A stretch of 64,000 bases of DNA from Streptomyces sp. NBC_01723 (lineage in GTDB: Bacteria > Actinomycetota > Actinomycetes > Streptomycetales > Streptomycetaceae). A model generated the notes under the pieces. That model saw nothing but the letters and a program-made list of their open reading frames with translations, was not told where the DNA came from and ran no database searches. Location: positions 8,296,001 through 8,360,000 of the forward strand of contig NZ_CP109171.1 in the NCBI RefSeq assembly GCF_036246005.1, written 5' to 3'. This document shows, piece by piece, positions 19,816 through 28,448 of the stretch; position 1 is the first letter of the stretch, and every line of letters begins with the position of its first letter. Made by a program: the position numbers and the translations under genes.

Positions 19816-20703
19816 TCAGCCCTTGAGACCGCTGGAGGTGATCGACTGGATGAAGGTCTTCTGCGCGCCGAGGAAGGCGAGCAGCACCGGCAGCACGGTG
19901 ATGACGTTGCCGGCCATGACCGCGGCCCACTGGGTGTGGTGCTGTCCCTGGAAGGTGGTCAGGCCCAGCTGGAGCGTGTACTGCGTGTCGTGGTTGATCG
20001 CGATCAGCGGCCAGGTCAGGTCGTTCCACGTGGTGAGGAAGGTGAGCACGGCCACCGTGCTCAGCGCCGGCCGCGACAGCGGCAGCACGATGCGGAACAG
20101 CACCCGCAGCCGGGAGCAGCCGTCGATCCAGGCGGCCTCCTCCAGCTCCCTGGGCAGCGAGAGGAAGAACTGCCGCAGCAGGAAGACCGCGAACGGGGTG
20201 ACCAGCGACGGCACGATCAGCGCGCCCAGGGTGTCGATGAGCCCGAACTTCTTCATCACCAGGAACGTCGGGATCATCGTCAGCTGGAACGGCACCGCCA
20301 TGGTGGCGAGCATCAGCCCCAGTAGCACCCGGGACCCCGCGAACCGCATCCGGGCGAAGGCGTACCCGGCGAGCGAGCCGAAGACGAGGTTCGCGGTGAC
20401 GGTGACGGCCGAGACGATCAGCGAGTTGGCGAACCAGCGGGGGAACATCGCGTTGCCCAGCACGTAGCGGTAGCCGCCCAGATCGATGCCGGACGGCCAC
20501 AGGGCCGGCGGGAAGCGGTTGATCTCCGCGTTGCTCATCACCGAACTCAGCAGCAGCCAGACCAGCGGCACGGCGAAGGTGAGGGCGAGTGGCGCGAGCA
20601 GCAGGTGCCACGGACTGAACGGGAGCCGCCGCCGGCGCCGTTCGGTGGCGGGCTTCGCCGCGAGGGCGTGGACGGTGTCGGGCCGGGTGGAGGTCGCCGT
20701 CAT
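19816..20703 (-). CDS. Sugar ABC transporter permease (MalG type)
   Basis: A 295-residue inner-membrane protein with about six transmembrane helices, the first at about residues 30-55 after a basic tail (RRRRRLPFSPW). The EAA loop that contacts the ATPase is present: EEAAWIDGCSRLRVLFRIVLP. Family CUT1, which imports di- and oligosaccharides. Its ATG overlaps the stop of the MalF-type gene. No ATPase gene is in the operon, as usual for Streptomyces, where the shared MsiK supplies energy; that is established for the genus, not visible here. Confidence 0.9.
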   Translation of the reverse strand: MTATSTRPDTVHALAAKPATERRRRRLPFSPWHLLLAPLALTFAVPLVWLLLSSVMSNAEINRFPPALWPSGIDLGGYRYVLGNAMFPRWFANSLIVSAVTVTANLVFGSLAGYAFARMRFAGSRVLLGLMLATMAVPFQLTMIPTFLVMKKFGLIDTLGALIVPSLVTPFAVFLLRQFFLSLPRELEEAAWIDGCSRLRVLFRIVLPLSRPALSTVAVLTFLTTWNDLTWPLIAINHDTQYTLQLGLTTFQGQHHTQWAAVMAGNVITVLPVLLAFLGAQKTFIQSITSSGLKG

Positions 20704-21650
20704 GATCGGGCCCCTTCGAGACGGTGGCGTCCCCGACGCCGGACGATGCGGACGGACCCGGCGACCAGGGCGAGGGCGACGGCCAGGACGTACGCGGCCG
20801 AGGCCCCGTATCCGGCGGTGGCGTTCTTGAACGCCTGCTCCCAGATGAAGTAGACGATCACCGTGGTCGAGCCGAGCGGGCCGCCCTTGGTGGTGACGTA
20901 CACGAGGTCGAAGACCTGGAGGGACTGGATGGCCTGCCACACCACCAGGAAGACGGTGACCGGGGTGAGGGTGGGCAGCGTGACGTGGCGCAGCAAGTGC
21001 CGGCGGCCGGCGCCGTCGAGGCGGGCCGCCTCGACGAGGGACTGCGGCACGTCCTGGAGGGCGGCGAGATAGACGACGACACAGAACCCGGTGCCACTCC
21101 ACAGAGTGATCGCCACCAGCACCAGCAGCGCCTGGGACGGATCGGAGAGGAAGCCCTGCGACGAGATGCCGAGGCGGTGCAGCACCGAGTTGGCGGCGCC
21201 GAACTCCGGGTCCAGGATGAAGGAGAACAGCACGCCCTGCGCGGTCGCCGACAGGACGAACGGCACGAAGATCAGGGTGCGGTAGAGGCCGACCAGACGG
21301 ATACGCCGGTTCAGCACCAGGGCCAGGACCAGTCCGAAGAACATGCTCAGCGGCACGTACAGGACCGTGTAGAGCAGGGTGTTGCGGACCGCCTGACTGA
21401 AGTTGGGGTCCTGGGCGAGGGCGCGGTAGTTGTCGAGGCCGACCCAGCGGCTCGGCGTCACCAGGTCACTGGCCTGGAAGGACAGCAGCAGCGACCAGAT
21501 CACGGGCACGATGCTCAGGCCCAGGACGATGAGGACCGCCGGTGAGACGAAGGCCCAGGCGGTGCCCGTCTCGCGCCGGCGCTTGCGGCGCAGGGCCCGT
21601 GGCTCCGGCGGCGGACCCGCGAGGGTGATGGGTTGGGGGAGGCGCGGCAT
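20700..21650 (-). CDS. Sugar ABC transporter permease (MalF type)
   Basis: A 316-residue permease with a basic N terminus (RALRRKRRRETG), first helix at about 32-55 (AFVSPAVLIVLGLSIVPVIW) and the CUT1 EAA loop EAARLDGAGRRHLLRHVTLPTL. The ATG follows GAGGAG and lies 14 bases after the solute-binding gene stop. It pairs with the MalG-type permease by a four-base overlap. Together with the lipoprotein it forms the importer of operon A, predicted to bring in oligosaccharides made outside by the GH114 enzyme. Confidence 0.9.
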   Translation of the reverse strand: MPRLPQPITLAGPPPEPRALRRKRRRETGTAWAFVSPAVLIVLGLSIVPVIWSLLLSFQASDLVTPSRWVGLDNYRALAQDPNFSQAVRNTLLYTVLYVPLSMFFGLVLALVLNRRIRLVGLYRTLIFVPFVLSATAQGVLFSFILDPEFGAANSVLHRLGISSQGFLSDPSQALLVLVAITLWSGTGFCVVVYLAALQDVPQSLVEAARLDGAGRRHLLRHVTLPTLTPVTVFLVVWQAIQSLQVFDLVYVTTKGGPLGSTTVIVYFIWEQAFKNATAGYGASAAYVLAVALALVAGSVRIVRRRGRHRLEGARS

Positions 21651-21664
21651 GGCGGTGTGGCTCC

Positions 21665-22993
21665 TCAGCGCGGTATGAGCAGGGCGGCGTTGGCGTCGTC
21701 GGCGCAGGCGCGCAACGCCTTCTCGGGAGTGCCGCGCCCCAGGAGCACGGCGACGATCGCCTGCCCCAGCGCCTGCGAGACCTCCGGGTACGCGGGGTGG
21801 ACGGGGCGCACGCGCGCCGTCTCCAGGGCCTTGGTGAACACGGCCAGGCCCTCGGTGCGGGCGACCTTGTCCTGCCAGGCGGGCAGGGACTCGGTGCGGC
21901 GGCTGAGCGGGAGGCTGCCCGCCTCGATGTCCCAGCGCACGTCCTGCTCGGGCCGCGAGAGCCAGTCCAGGAAGGTGCGGGCGGCGCGGGACCGCGCCTC
22001 GCCGTTGTCGAACACGGTCCAGGTGTCGGGTCCCGAGATGGTCACCGGGCGCCCGCTGAAGGTCGGCAGTGGAGCGACGTGGTAGTCGATCTCCGCGTGC
22101 TCGACGTCGGGCAGCTGCCAAGGGCCGGTGACCACCATGCCCATGCGGCCGGACAGGAACACCTGGTACATCTGCTCGCTGCCGGGCTTGGGGTCGATGT
22201 AGACGCTCTTGTCGCGGACCAGGTCGGCCACCACCTCCAGCGCGCGGGTGCCGGAGTCGGCGAAGCCGATGCCCTTGCCGCTGTCGTCGACGACGTCGCC
22301 GCCGAGGTCCCAGATCATCGGCCACAGGCGCCACACGGTGTCCTCGTCGCCCGTGCCGGGCCAGCCGGTGCCGAACCGGCCTCGGCCGCTGTCGGTCAGG
22401 CGACGCGCGCAGGTGACGAAGTCCTGCCAGCTCCAGCCGGCCTCCGGCAGCGGCAGGCCGGCCTCGCGGAACAGCTTCTTGTTGCAGACCACGGCGAGTG
22501 AGTCGAGCAGTGCCGGAGCGGCCCTGACCTGCCCGTTGATCGTCACGGCCTCCCGGGCCGCCGCCCAGTGGTTCTTCCACGGCACGGGACCGGACTCGAC
22601 CTCCTCGGTCAGATCGACGACCTGCGGGCTGCGGGCCACCCGCGCCAGGTCCGAGCCGAAGATGTAGGCGATGTCCGGGTAGGACCCGGCGGCGAGGGCG
22701 GCGGTCACCTTCTGGAGCATCACGTCCGACAGCACCCCGCCGCCCATCGACACCTTGATGCGCGGGTGGCTGCGCTCGAAGTCGGCCACCAGGCCCTGCA
22801 GGACCTTCTTCGCGGTGTCGGCCTGGCCGTGCCACATCTCGATGGTGACCGTGCCGTCGGGGGCGACGCCGTCATCCCCACCGGCTCCGCAGCCGGCCAG
22901 CGCGGTGCCCGCGACCGCGGTGAGCGCCGCGCCTCCGGCCGACCGCAGCACCCTCCTGCGGGAGGGTCCTGCGGCACGTCGGACCGCATCCAT
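21665..22993 (-). CDS. Sugar ABC transporter solute-binding lipoprotein
   Basis: A 442-residue extracellular binding protein. The signal has a twin-arginine-like RRRVLRS and a lipobox LAGC with Cys35, so it is lipid-anchored and possibly Tat-exported. The mature part begins with the family pattern VTIEMWHGQADTAKKVLQGLVADFER. The start is the ATG five bases after GGAGG. It follows the GH114 gene by 32 bases on the same strand and precedes its permeases, so it is part of operon A. The bound sugar cannot be read directly. Confidence 0.92.
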   Translation of the reverse strand: MDAVRRAAGPSRRRVLRSAGGAALTAVAGTALAGCGAGGDDGVAPDGTVTIEMWHGQADTAKKVLQGLVADFERSHPRIKVSMGGGVLSDVMLQKVTAALAAGSYPDIAYIFGSDLARVARSPQVVDLTEEVESGPVPWKNHWAAAREAVTINGQVRAAPALLDSLAVVCNKKLFREAGLPLPEAGWSWQDFVTCARRLTDSGRGRFGTGWPGTGDEDTVWRLWPMIWDLGGDVVDDSGKGIGFADSGTRALEVVADLVRDKSVYIDPKPGSEQMYQVFLSGRMGMVVTGPWQLPDVEHAEIDYHVAPLPTFSGRPVTISGPDTWTVFDNGEARSRAARTFLDWLSRPEQDVRWDIEAGSLPLSRRTESLPAWQDKVARTEGLAVFTKALETARVRPVHPAYPEVSQALGQAIVAVLLGRGTPEKALRACADDANAALLIPR

Positions 22994-23025
22994 CTGTACC
23001 TCCAAGGACTGGCCGTCGGGTGAAG

Positions 23026-23853
23026 TCAGCAGGTCTCACGGACGTACGAGCTGCTGCCCTTCGGCGAGACGTCCAGGTCGCGCCGGACGATGCTGAGCGT
23101 GTCCGCGAACCCGGAGCAGGCCTTCGAGAGGCCCTTGGCGGTGTACTCGATGACGATGACGTGGTCGCCGAACTCGGCCGTGTAGTCGCCGCACTCGTCC
23201 CACTCGCCGCACTCCTCGGCCACGGCGAAGTCCAGACCGTTCGCCACGCGGTTCCCGGCGAGTTCGACGGTGTTCTTCTGTCCGATGGCCAGCCCGTCGG
23301 CGTGCGCGCGCTCCGCGAGCAGCTTGACGAACGCCTGGGCGTCGGCGGCGTCGAGGAGCTTCTCCGAGCGGGTGTAGCTGTCGTAGTTGTCCGGCTCGAC
23401 CGCCTGGAAACCCTTCTCCCCGCAGCTGTCGATCCAGGTGCCGATCTTCTCGGCGACGCGCTCGCGCTTGTCGGCGGTGCGCAGGTCGAGCAGGGCCTCC
23501 TTCCACTCGGTGTCGTACACGATGTCGCCGCCCGCGTCGCGCAGCAGCAGGTCGTCGTCCCACTCGTCCTCGGCACCGCGCTGCGCCTGGAAGGCGTTGA
23601 CGTAGCAGATGTTGTAGAGGCCCGCCGCGGGGGAGGCCGTGTGGTCGCGGCTGACGACCCGTACGCCGGACGGCGGGGTGTAGGCGCCGCCGATCTGGTA
23701 GTCGAAGTCCGCGTGCGCGGGGGGCGGGGCCGGTACCGCGGCCTCGGCCGGGGTGCTGCCCGGGACGAGGGCGGCGGCGGTGGCGAGGACGGCGGCGGCG
23801 CAAACGCCCGCCAGAACCGGCTTCTTCGAGGTGTGCACCTGCGTGCGGCTCAT
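23026..23853 (-). CDS. Secreted GH114 endo-alpha-1,4-polygalactosaminidase-like protein
   Basis: A 275-residue exported protein: signal peptide 1-39 (KKPVLAGVCAAAVLATAAALV, cleavage near AEAAV), then a single TIM-barrel-like domain of the GH114 family. Family hallmarks seen are DFDYQIGGAYTPP, YNICYVNAFQ, FQAVEPDNYDSY with acidic catalytic candidates, and DFAVAEECGEW. Known GH114 members cut alpha-1,4-linked polygalactosamine. It heads operon A and is followed at 32 bases by the sugar-binding lipoprotein. I start at the ATG before SRTQVHTSKK, with GGAG about ten bases upstream; the longer frame adds a non-signal extension. Confidence 0.85.
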   Translation of the reverse strand: MSRTQVHTSKKPVLAGVCAAAVLATAAALVPGSTPAEAAVPAPPPAHADFDYQIGGAYTPPSGVRVVSRDHTASPAAGLYNICYVNAFQAQRGAEDEWDDDLLLRDAGGDIVYDTEWKEALLDLRTADKRERVAEKIGTWIDSCGEKGFQAVEPDNYDSYTRSEKLLDAADAQAFVKLLAERAHADGLAIGQKNTVELAGNRVANGLDFAVAEECGEWDECGDYTAEFGDHVIVIEYTAKGLSKACSGFADTLSIVRRDLDVSPKGSSSYVRETC

Positions 23854-24225
23854 GGTTCGAGCTCCGGAGGGTGGTGGGCACGGCCCCGCCTCGGACGCGC
23901 ATGGCAGTCCTGGCGACTCAGTCCGGACTCCTGGCGTCGAGCCAGCTACCGGCTGGGCGTACCTCTGCCGCCGATCGCATGGCATCGGCGTTGATCGGGA
24001 GTAAATCGACCGGATCCAGCCCCTGTCAAGGGTTCGAAATGAGAGAGTCCGTGCACGAAGCTGATCGAAGAACCATCATTCAGCGCAGAAACAATCATGA
24101 TGCGTCGGTCGGCGGAGCGCCGGGAACGATGGGAGGGAGCCAGGTCGGAGCCGTGATCACCGGGTGGTCGCGGGGCTGGTAGCGTCGCGTGGTCGCGGCG
24201 GGCGGCGCGAGAGAGGTGTCGGTGC
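23854..24225 (-). promoter_or_regulatory. Control region of operon A with promoter and palindrome
   Basis: No gene is seen here. On the minus strand TTGACA (plus 24024-24029) and TTTACT (plus 24000-24005) are 18 bases apart, a good sigma-70-type promoter about 145 bases before the GH114 start. Just downstream of the expected start point is an imperfect palindrome CCGATCGCATGGCATCGG (23971-23988; 14 of 18 symmetric positions), a plausible repressor site. No regulator gene is adjacent to the operon, so the binding protein is unknown. Confidence 0.6.
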
Positions 24226-24447
24226 GTGGGAGAGCGGCAGGACCGTGAGTGGGTGGCGATGACACCGGGCGACTTCGACCGGGACGCCCCGCTGGTCCTC
24301 AACGTGGGCACCGGCCCCGCCACCGTGCCGGCCGAGCCGGACGAGTACGGCACCGCCCCCCTGTTCGGGGAGGAGGCGCCCGCGCCGGGCACCCGGCCCC
24401 GCAACCGGCGGGGACGGCCCGCACCCGCCCAGGAGCGGCTGTTCTGA
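24226..24447 (+). CDS. Small conserved hypothetical protein
   Basis: A 73-residue acidic, Pro- and Gly-rich protein (VLNVGTGPATVPAEPDEYGTAPLFGEE) ending in a basic tail. GTG at 24226 follows GAGAGG by nine bases; an internal ATG at 24259 would give 62 residues. There is no signal or membrane segment and it is probably largely disordered. It stands alone, divergent from operon A and convergent with operon B. I do not know a function. Confidence 0.55.
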   Translation: MGERQDREWVAMTPGDFDRDAPLVLNVGTGPATVPAEPDEYGTAPLFGEEAPAPGTRPRNRRGRPAPAQERLF

Positions 24448-24463
24448 CCGTCCCCGCCAGGGG

Positions 24464-25921
24464 TCAGGGGGCGGGGACCTCGTCCACGAAGTCCGTACCG
24501 GCGTCCCGGTACCCGGCCACCTTCGCGGCCACCTGGGCCGGGGTGAGCACCCGGTCCTTGACGTGCAGGACGTAGTCGACCTGCTGGTCGTAGGCGCGCG
24601 CTGTCGTCGACGTCTGGCCGTTCAGGTCGATCAGCCACTGGTTGAAGTTGATCGACATCGGCCGCTCGGGCAGATACCGCGCGTCGTGGGTGCCGAAGTG
24701 CTGCCCGTCCACGTAGTACGTGATGGCGCTGTCGTCGATCGTGACGACCAGGTCGTGCCAGCCCGCGTAGCTCCGGCGCTGCTCGGAGTGCTGGTTGACG
24801 GCCTGCCAGGGGTCGGGGTTGTAGGTTTCCCAGGAGGTCGTGTACAGGATGTTCGCCGGCTCGCCCCACCCCCCGTTGGGCAGGTACTCGAAGTCGTACT
24901 CGGCGTAGTCGTCGGCCATCGGCGCCTTGAGGTCGTTGATGGTGAAGAACGTCTGCACCAGGTGGTCCCCGTCGGGCCCCGACTTCGGCGCGTCGGAGAA
25001 CTTCACGCGCGCGGCGTAGGTGCCGTTCCGGAACTTCGTGGCCCGCGTGAGGACCTCGGTGTGGGTGGTGGACGCGCCGGTGCCCGCCGTGGAGGTCTCC
25101 AGGTTCATCACCGAGTTGCCCCCGGACGACACGAAGGTGACCTTCGACGGGTCCCAGGTGGCGCCGGGGACGCCCGGGCCGCCGGAGTTGGCGCGCACGC
25201 TCCAGCCGTGCGCGGAGATCGCGGGGTCGGTGTGCGAGCTGTAGTCGAAGTCGTCGAACAGCGCCTGCCCGTCGCCGGGCGGGTCCGTGGGATCGGTGGG
25301 GTCGGTCGGGTCGTTGCCCTCGGGGGCCGTGCCCCACACGGTGGCACCGGCGAGCTGAGCGGTGACCCTGTCCCAGTTCGCGTACGACGTCTGGGCGCCG
25401 TTGAAGGAGTAGTCGTCGCTCTGCCGGACCGTCTGCCAGTTGGTCCGGTGGAACCGCAGCTGGAGATCGCCGGTGTCCGCGCCCGGCGCCAGCGTGCCGG
25501 CCGCCTGGGTGAAGCCGATCTCCAGGTAGCGGTCGGCGGTCGCCGTCGGGTTGCTCAGCGTGCCGAACGTGCCGGTGACGACCGAGCAGCCGCGCACCGC
25601 CCAGGAGCAGGCGAAGCGGTAGGAGTCGCCCGGCGAGTCGGCCTTGAAGTAGTAGCGGACCTTCACCTGGCTGAGCTGGACGGGGGAGGAGCCGGTGTTG
25701 CGGACCTTCAGCCAGGGTTCCGTCTGGTCCGCGGTGGCCCCGGCCGCGCTGGTGCGGTACTGGACGCTGAGGCCGTCCGCCGCGGGGGCGGCCTGGGCGG
25801 GGAGGGCGGTCAGGGCGCCGCCGCCCAGGAGTGCCGCCAGGGCGAGCGCGAGTCGGGCGCGCCCGGGGCCGGTTCGGCCGGTGGATCGGCTCGTGAGACG
25901 GCCGGTGGGTCGGTTGCTCAT
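24464..25921 (-). CDS. Secreted CBM3-like plus GH16-like glycosidase
   Basis: A 485-residue exported enzyme: signal peptide to about residue 45 (ALALAALLGGGALTALPAQA), a cellulose-binding CBM3-like domain at about 50-198 (LSVQYRTSAAG, LKVRNTGSSPVQLSQVKVRYYF), a short Asp-Pro-Thr repeat linker (DPTDPTDPTDPP, about 204-215) and a GH16-like jelly roll at about 220-460. The GH16 active-site pattern is EYDFE with Glu341, Asp343 and Glu345. The substrate is some beta-glucan or galactan; GH16 is broad. Its ATG overlaps the GH20 stop (ATGA), and it is the last gene of operon B. Confidence 0.83.
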   Translation of the reverse strand: MSNRPTGRLTSRSTGRTGPGRARLALALAALLGGGALTALPAQAAPAADGLSVQYRTSAAGATADQTEPWLKVRNTGSSPVQLSQVKVRYYFKADSPGDSYRFACSWAVRGCSVVTGTFGTLSNPTATADRYLEIGFTQAAGTLAPGADTGDLQLRFHRTNWQTVRQSDDYSFNGAQTSYANWDRVTAQLAGATVWGTAPEGNDPTDPTDPTDPPGDGQALFDDFDYSSHTDPAISAHGWSVRANSGGPGVPGATWDPSKVTFVSSGGNSVMNLETSTAGTGASTTHTEVLTRATKFRNGTYAARVKFSDAPKSGPDGDHLVQTFFTINDLKAPMADDYAEYDFEYLPNGGWGEPANILYTTSWETYNPDPWQAVNQHSEQRRSYAGWHDLVVTIDDSAITYYVDGQHFGTHDARYLPERPMSINFNQWLIDLNGQTSTTARAYDQQVDYVLHVKDRVLTPAQVAAKVAGYRDAGTDFVDEVPAP

Positions 25922-27534
25922 CGGGAATCCTTTCGGCAGGGCTCCCGCGGGTGCGGGAGCGTGGGGGGTGTGAAGCTCGGGGCGTGGAGTGTCGGCACAG
26001 GGGCCGGCGGGTCGGCGTGCGGCACGTCCAGGGCGTCCAGGCGGGCCCGGTGCCCGGCCAGCCGGGACGTGAAGTCCCGCCAGCCGGACGCGCCGTCCCA
26101 GACCCGCTCGGCGAGCGCGCACAGCCGCGGGTAGGTGAGGTACTCGACGTGCGCCCCGGTGGGCACGAACTCGGTCCACAACTGGCCCTGGGCGCCCAGC
26201 ACCCGGGACGCGGCCTCCGGCGCGGGCGCGGTGAGATCCACGTCGTACACCGCCCGCAGGTCGACGATCCCGCCGGGCTGTCCGGGCGGTTCACCGGGGC
26301 CGGGGCCGCGCGGGTAGTCGAAGTAGGTCGCACGGTGGTCGGCGTGCACGACCTCGTGCCCGCGCCGTGCCGCCGCGTGCGCGTGGCCGGGTTCGCGCCA
26401 GCTCATCACCGTGCAGTCCAGGGGGAGGGCGACGCCGTTCTCGGCCCACACGACCGGCCGGCGGCCCGCCCGCACCAGGTGCTCGGACATGCGGGCGATG
26501 AACCAGGGGTGCAGGGCGCGGGGGCCCGGCAGCCCTTCCCGAGCGGTCCGGGCGCGCGCCGCCGCACTGCGCTCCCACTCGGCGGTGGGGCACTCGTCGC
26601 CCCCGATGTGGACGTACGGCGAGGGGAAGACGTCCATCACCTCGTCCAGGACGGTGCGGAAGAAGTCCAGGACGTGGTCGTCGGTGCCCAGGACGTTGTC
26701 GCACACCCCCCAGTGCGTCCACACGCCCAGACGCCGTCCGGGATCGGTGCCCAGCTCGGGGTGGGCGGCCAGCGCGGCGCGGACATGCCCGGGCAACCCG
26801 ATCTCCGGGAGCACACTCACACCGCGGTCGGCCGCGTACGCCACCAGGTCCCGCAGCTCCGCCCGGGTGTAGGACCCGCCGTGCGGGACGCCGTCGAAGC
26901 GGTCGCTGCCCGCGGGCCCCGCCATCGACTCCGCCCGCGCTCCGCCGACCTCGGTGAGCCGCGGATACGCGGCCACCGGCATCCGCCAGCCCTGGTCGTC
27001 GGTGAGATGGAGATGGCACACGTTCAGCTTGTGCAGCGCCATCAGGTCGACGTAGCGCCGCAGGTAGGACACCGGCTGGAAGTGCCGGGCCACGTCGAGC
27101 ATGGAGCCGCGCCAGGCGTACCGGGGCACGTCGGTGATCTCCACCGCGGGCAGCTCCCACGGCACCCCGCGCACCGGCCGCCCGGACAGGGCCTCGTACG
27201 GCAGGAGTTGCCGCACCGTCTGCACGCCGCGCAGGAGTCCGGCCGGGCGGGCGGCGCGCAGGAGGACGCCCTGCGGGCTGACGGTCAGGCCGTAGCCCTC
27301 GTCGCCGAGGCCGGTCAGGGCGGGGTCGAGAGCGAGGACGAAGGCGCCGTCTGCGGCCGTTGGCAGGGGCAGCCCCGTGGCGGGGGCGAGGAGGGTGCGC
27401 AGCAGGGCGGCGGCGGGTCCGGCGCCCGGGGTGACCCGCAGCCGGGTCGTGTCGTCGAGGCGGAAGCGGCCGGCACGGGTGGAGAGACGTCGGGGGCGGG
27501 GTACGAGGGCCAGTTCGGGGCGTGGCAGGTCCAC
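25918..27534 (-). CDS. GH20 beta-N-acetylhexosaminidase (cytoplasmic)
   Basis: A 538-residue hexosaminidase that removes terminal beta-GlcNAc or GalNAc. The N-terminal GH20b domain spans about 5-130; the catalytic barrel starts at YAWRGSMLDVARHF (140-152) and holds the acid pair Asp313-Glu314 in HIGGDECP. No signal peptide is present, so it acts inside the cell on imported oligosaccharides. GTG start at 27534 follows GGAG by seven bases; in-frame starts further upstream lie within the permease gene. It is coupled to the secreted GH16 gene by overlap and follows the permease by 62 bases. Confidence 0.9.
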   Translation of the reverse strand: MDLPRPELALVPRPRRLSTRAGRFRLDDTTRLRVTPGAGPAAALLRTLLAPATGLPLPTAADGAFVLALDPALTGLGDEGYGLTVSPQGVLLRAARPAGLLRGVQTVRQLLPYEALSGRPVRGVPWELPAVEITDVPRYAWRGSMLDVARHFQPVSYLRRYVDLMALHKLNVCHLHLTDDQGWRMPVAAYPRLTEVGGARAESMAGPAGSDRFDGVPHGGSYTRAELRDLVAYAADRGVSVLPEIGLPGHVRAALAAHPELGTDPGRRLGVWTHWGVCDNVLGTDDHVLDFFRTVLDEVMDVFPSPYVHIGGDECPTAEWERSAAARARTAREGLPGPRALHPWFIARMSEHLVRAGRRPVVWAENGVALPLDCTVMSWREPGHAHAAARRGHEVVHADHRATYFDYPRGPGPGEPPGQPGGIVDLRAVYDVDLTAPAPEAASRVLGAQGQLWTEFVPTGAHVEYLTYPRLCALAERVWDGASGWRDFTSRLAGHRARLDALDVPHADPPAPVPTLHAPSFTPPTLPHPREPCRKDSR

Positions 27535-27596
27535 GGGACGGCTCCGGTGGTCGGCGGTGCGCGGCGTGTGGGGGAGGGCGGGGAGGGCCGTGCGGG

Positions 27597-28448
27597 TCAG
27601 CCCTTGACGCCTCCCGAGGCGAGCCCGGCCGTCACATGGCGTTGCAGGGCGAGGAAGACGACCAGCGCGGGGAGGGCGAAGAGGGTGGAGGCCGCCATGG
27701 TGGCTCCCCAGTCGGTGCCGAAGGTCGACTGGAACGAGGAGAGCCAGACCGGCAGCGTCCGGCTGTCCTGCTGCTTGATGATGAGGAAGTTGGCGTAGGT
27801 GAACTCGTTCCAGGCGGTGATGAAGCCGAACAGCGAGGTGGCCATCAGACCGGGCGCCAGCAGCGGGAACGCGACCTTGCGGAAGGCGGCGCCCCGGGTG
27901 CACCCGTCGACCTGCGCGGCCTCCTCCAGCTCGGGCGGGATGCCCGCGATGAAGCCGCGCAGCACCACCACCGTGAACGGCAGTGTGATCATGAAGTAGA
28001 CGAGCGTCAGCGTCGGCAGGCGGTCGAGCATGCCGGTGTCGCGGGAGATGATGTAGATCGGGATGATCAGCGACTCCCAGGGCGCCATCTGCGCGATGAA
28101 CACCGCCAGCATGAACTGCCGGCGCCCGCGCCAGCGCATCCGGGCCACGGCGTAGGCGGCGCCGAGGGCGACCAGCAGGGCGAGGAGCACGGCGCTGAGG
28201 GTGACCAGGATGCTGTTGCGCCAGAACAGCGCGAACCCGTCGGCGCCGACGGCCCGCCGGAAGTGGTCGAGCGTCCACGCGCCGGGGATCAGCCGGGGGT
28301 CGTACGACTGGATGTCCGTGGACGGTTTGAGGGCCGTCGTGACCATCCAGTACACGGGGAACAGGCAGACCACGACGGTGAGCAGGGCCGCCGCGTTGAG
28401 CGGGAGGCGGCGCAGCGCGCGGCGCGGTGAGGGGCGCGGGGTGCTCAC
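27597..28448 (-). CDS. Sugar ABC transporter permease (MalG type), operon B
   Basis: A 283-residue CUT1 permease with about six membrane helices, the first at about 16-40 (AALLTVVVCLFPVYWMVTTAL), and the EAA loop EEAAQVDGCTRGAAFRKVAFPL. GTG start overlaps the MalF-type stop (GTGA). The GH20 gene follows after 62 bases. No ATPase gene is nearby. It forms the second importer of this region with the two upstream genes. Confidence 0.9.
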   Translation of the reverse strand: MSTPRPSPRRALRRLPLNAAALLTVVVCLFPVYWMVTTALKPSTDIQSYDPRLIPGAWTLDHFRRAVGADGFALFWRNSILVTLSAVLLALLVALGAAYAVARMRWRGRRQFMLAVFIAQMAPWESLIIPIYIISRDTGMLDRLPTLTLVYFMITLPFTVVVLRGFIAGIPPELEEAAQVDGCTRGAAFRKVAFPLLAPGLMATSLFGFITAWNEFTYANFLIIKQQDSRTLPVWLSSFQSTFGTDWGATMAASTLFALPALVVFLALQRHVTAGLASGGVKG

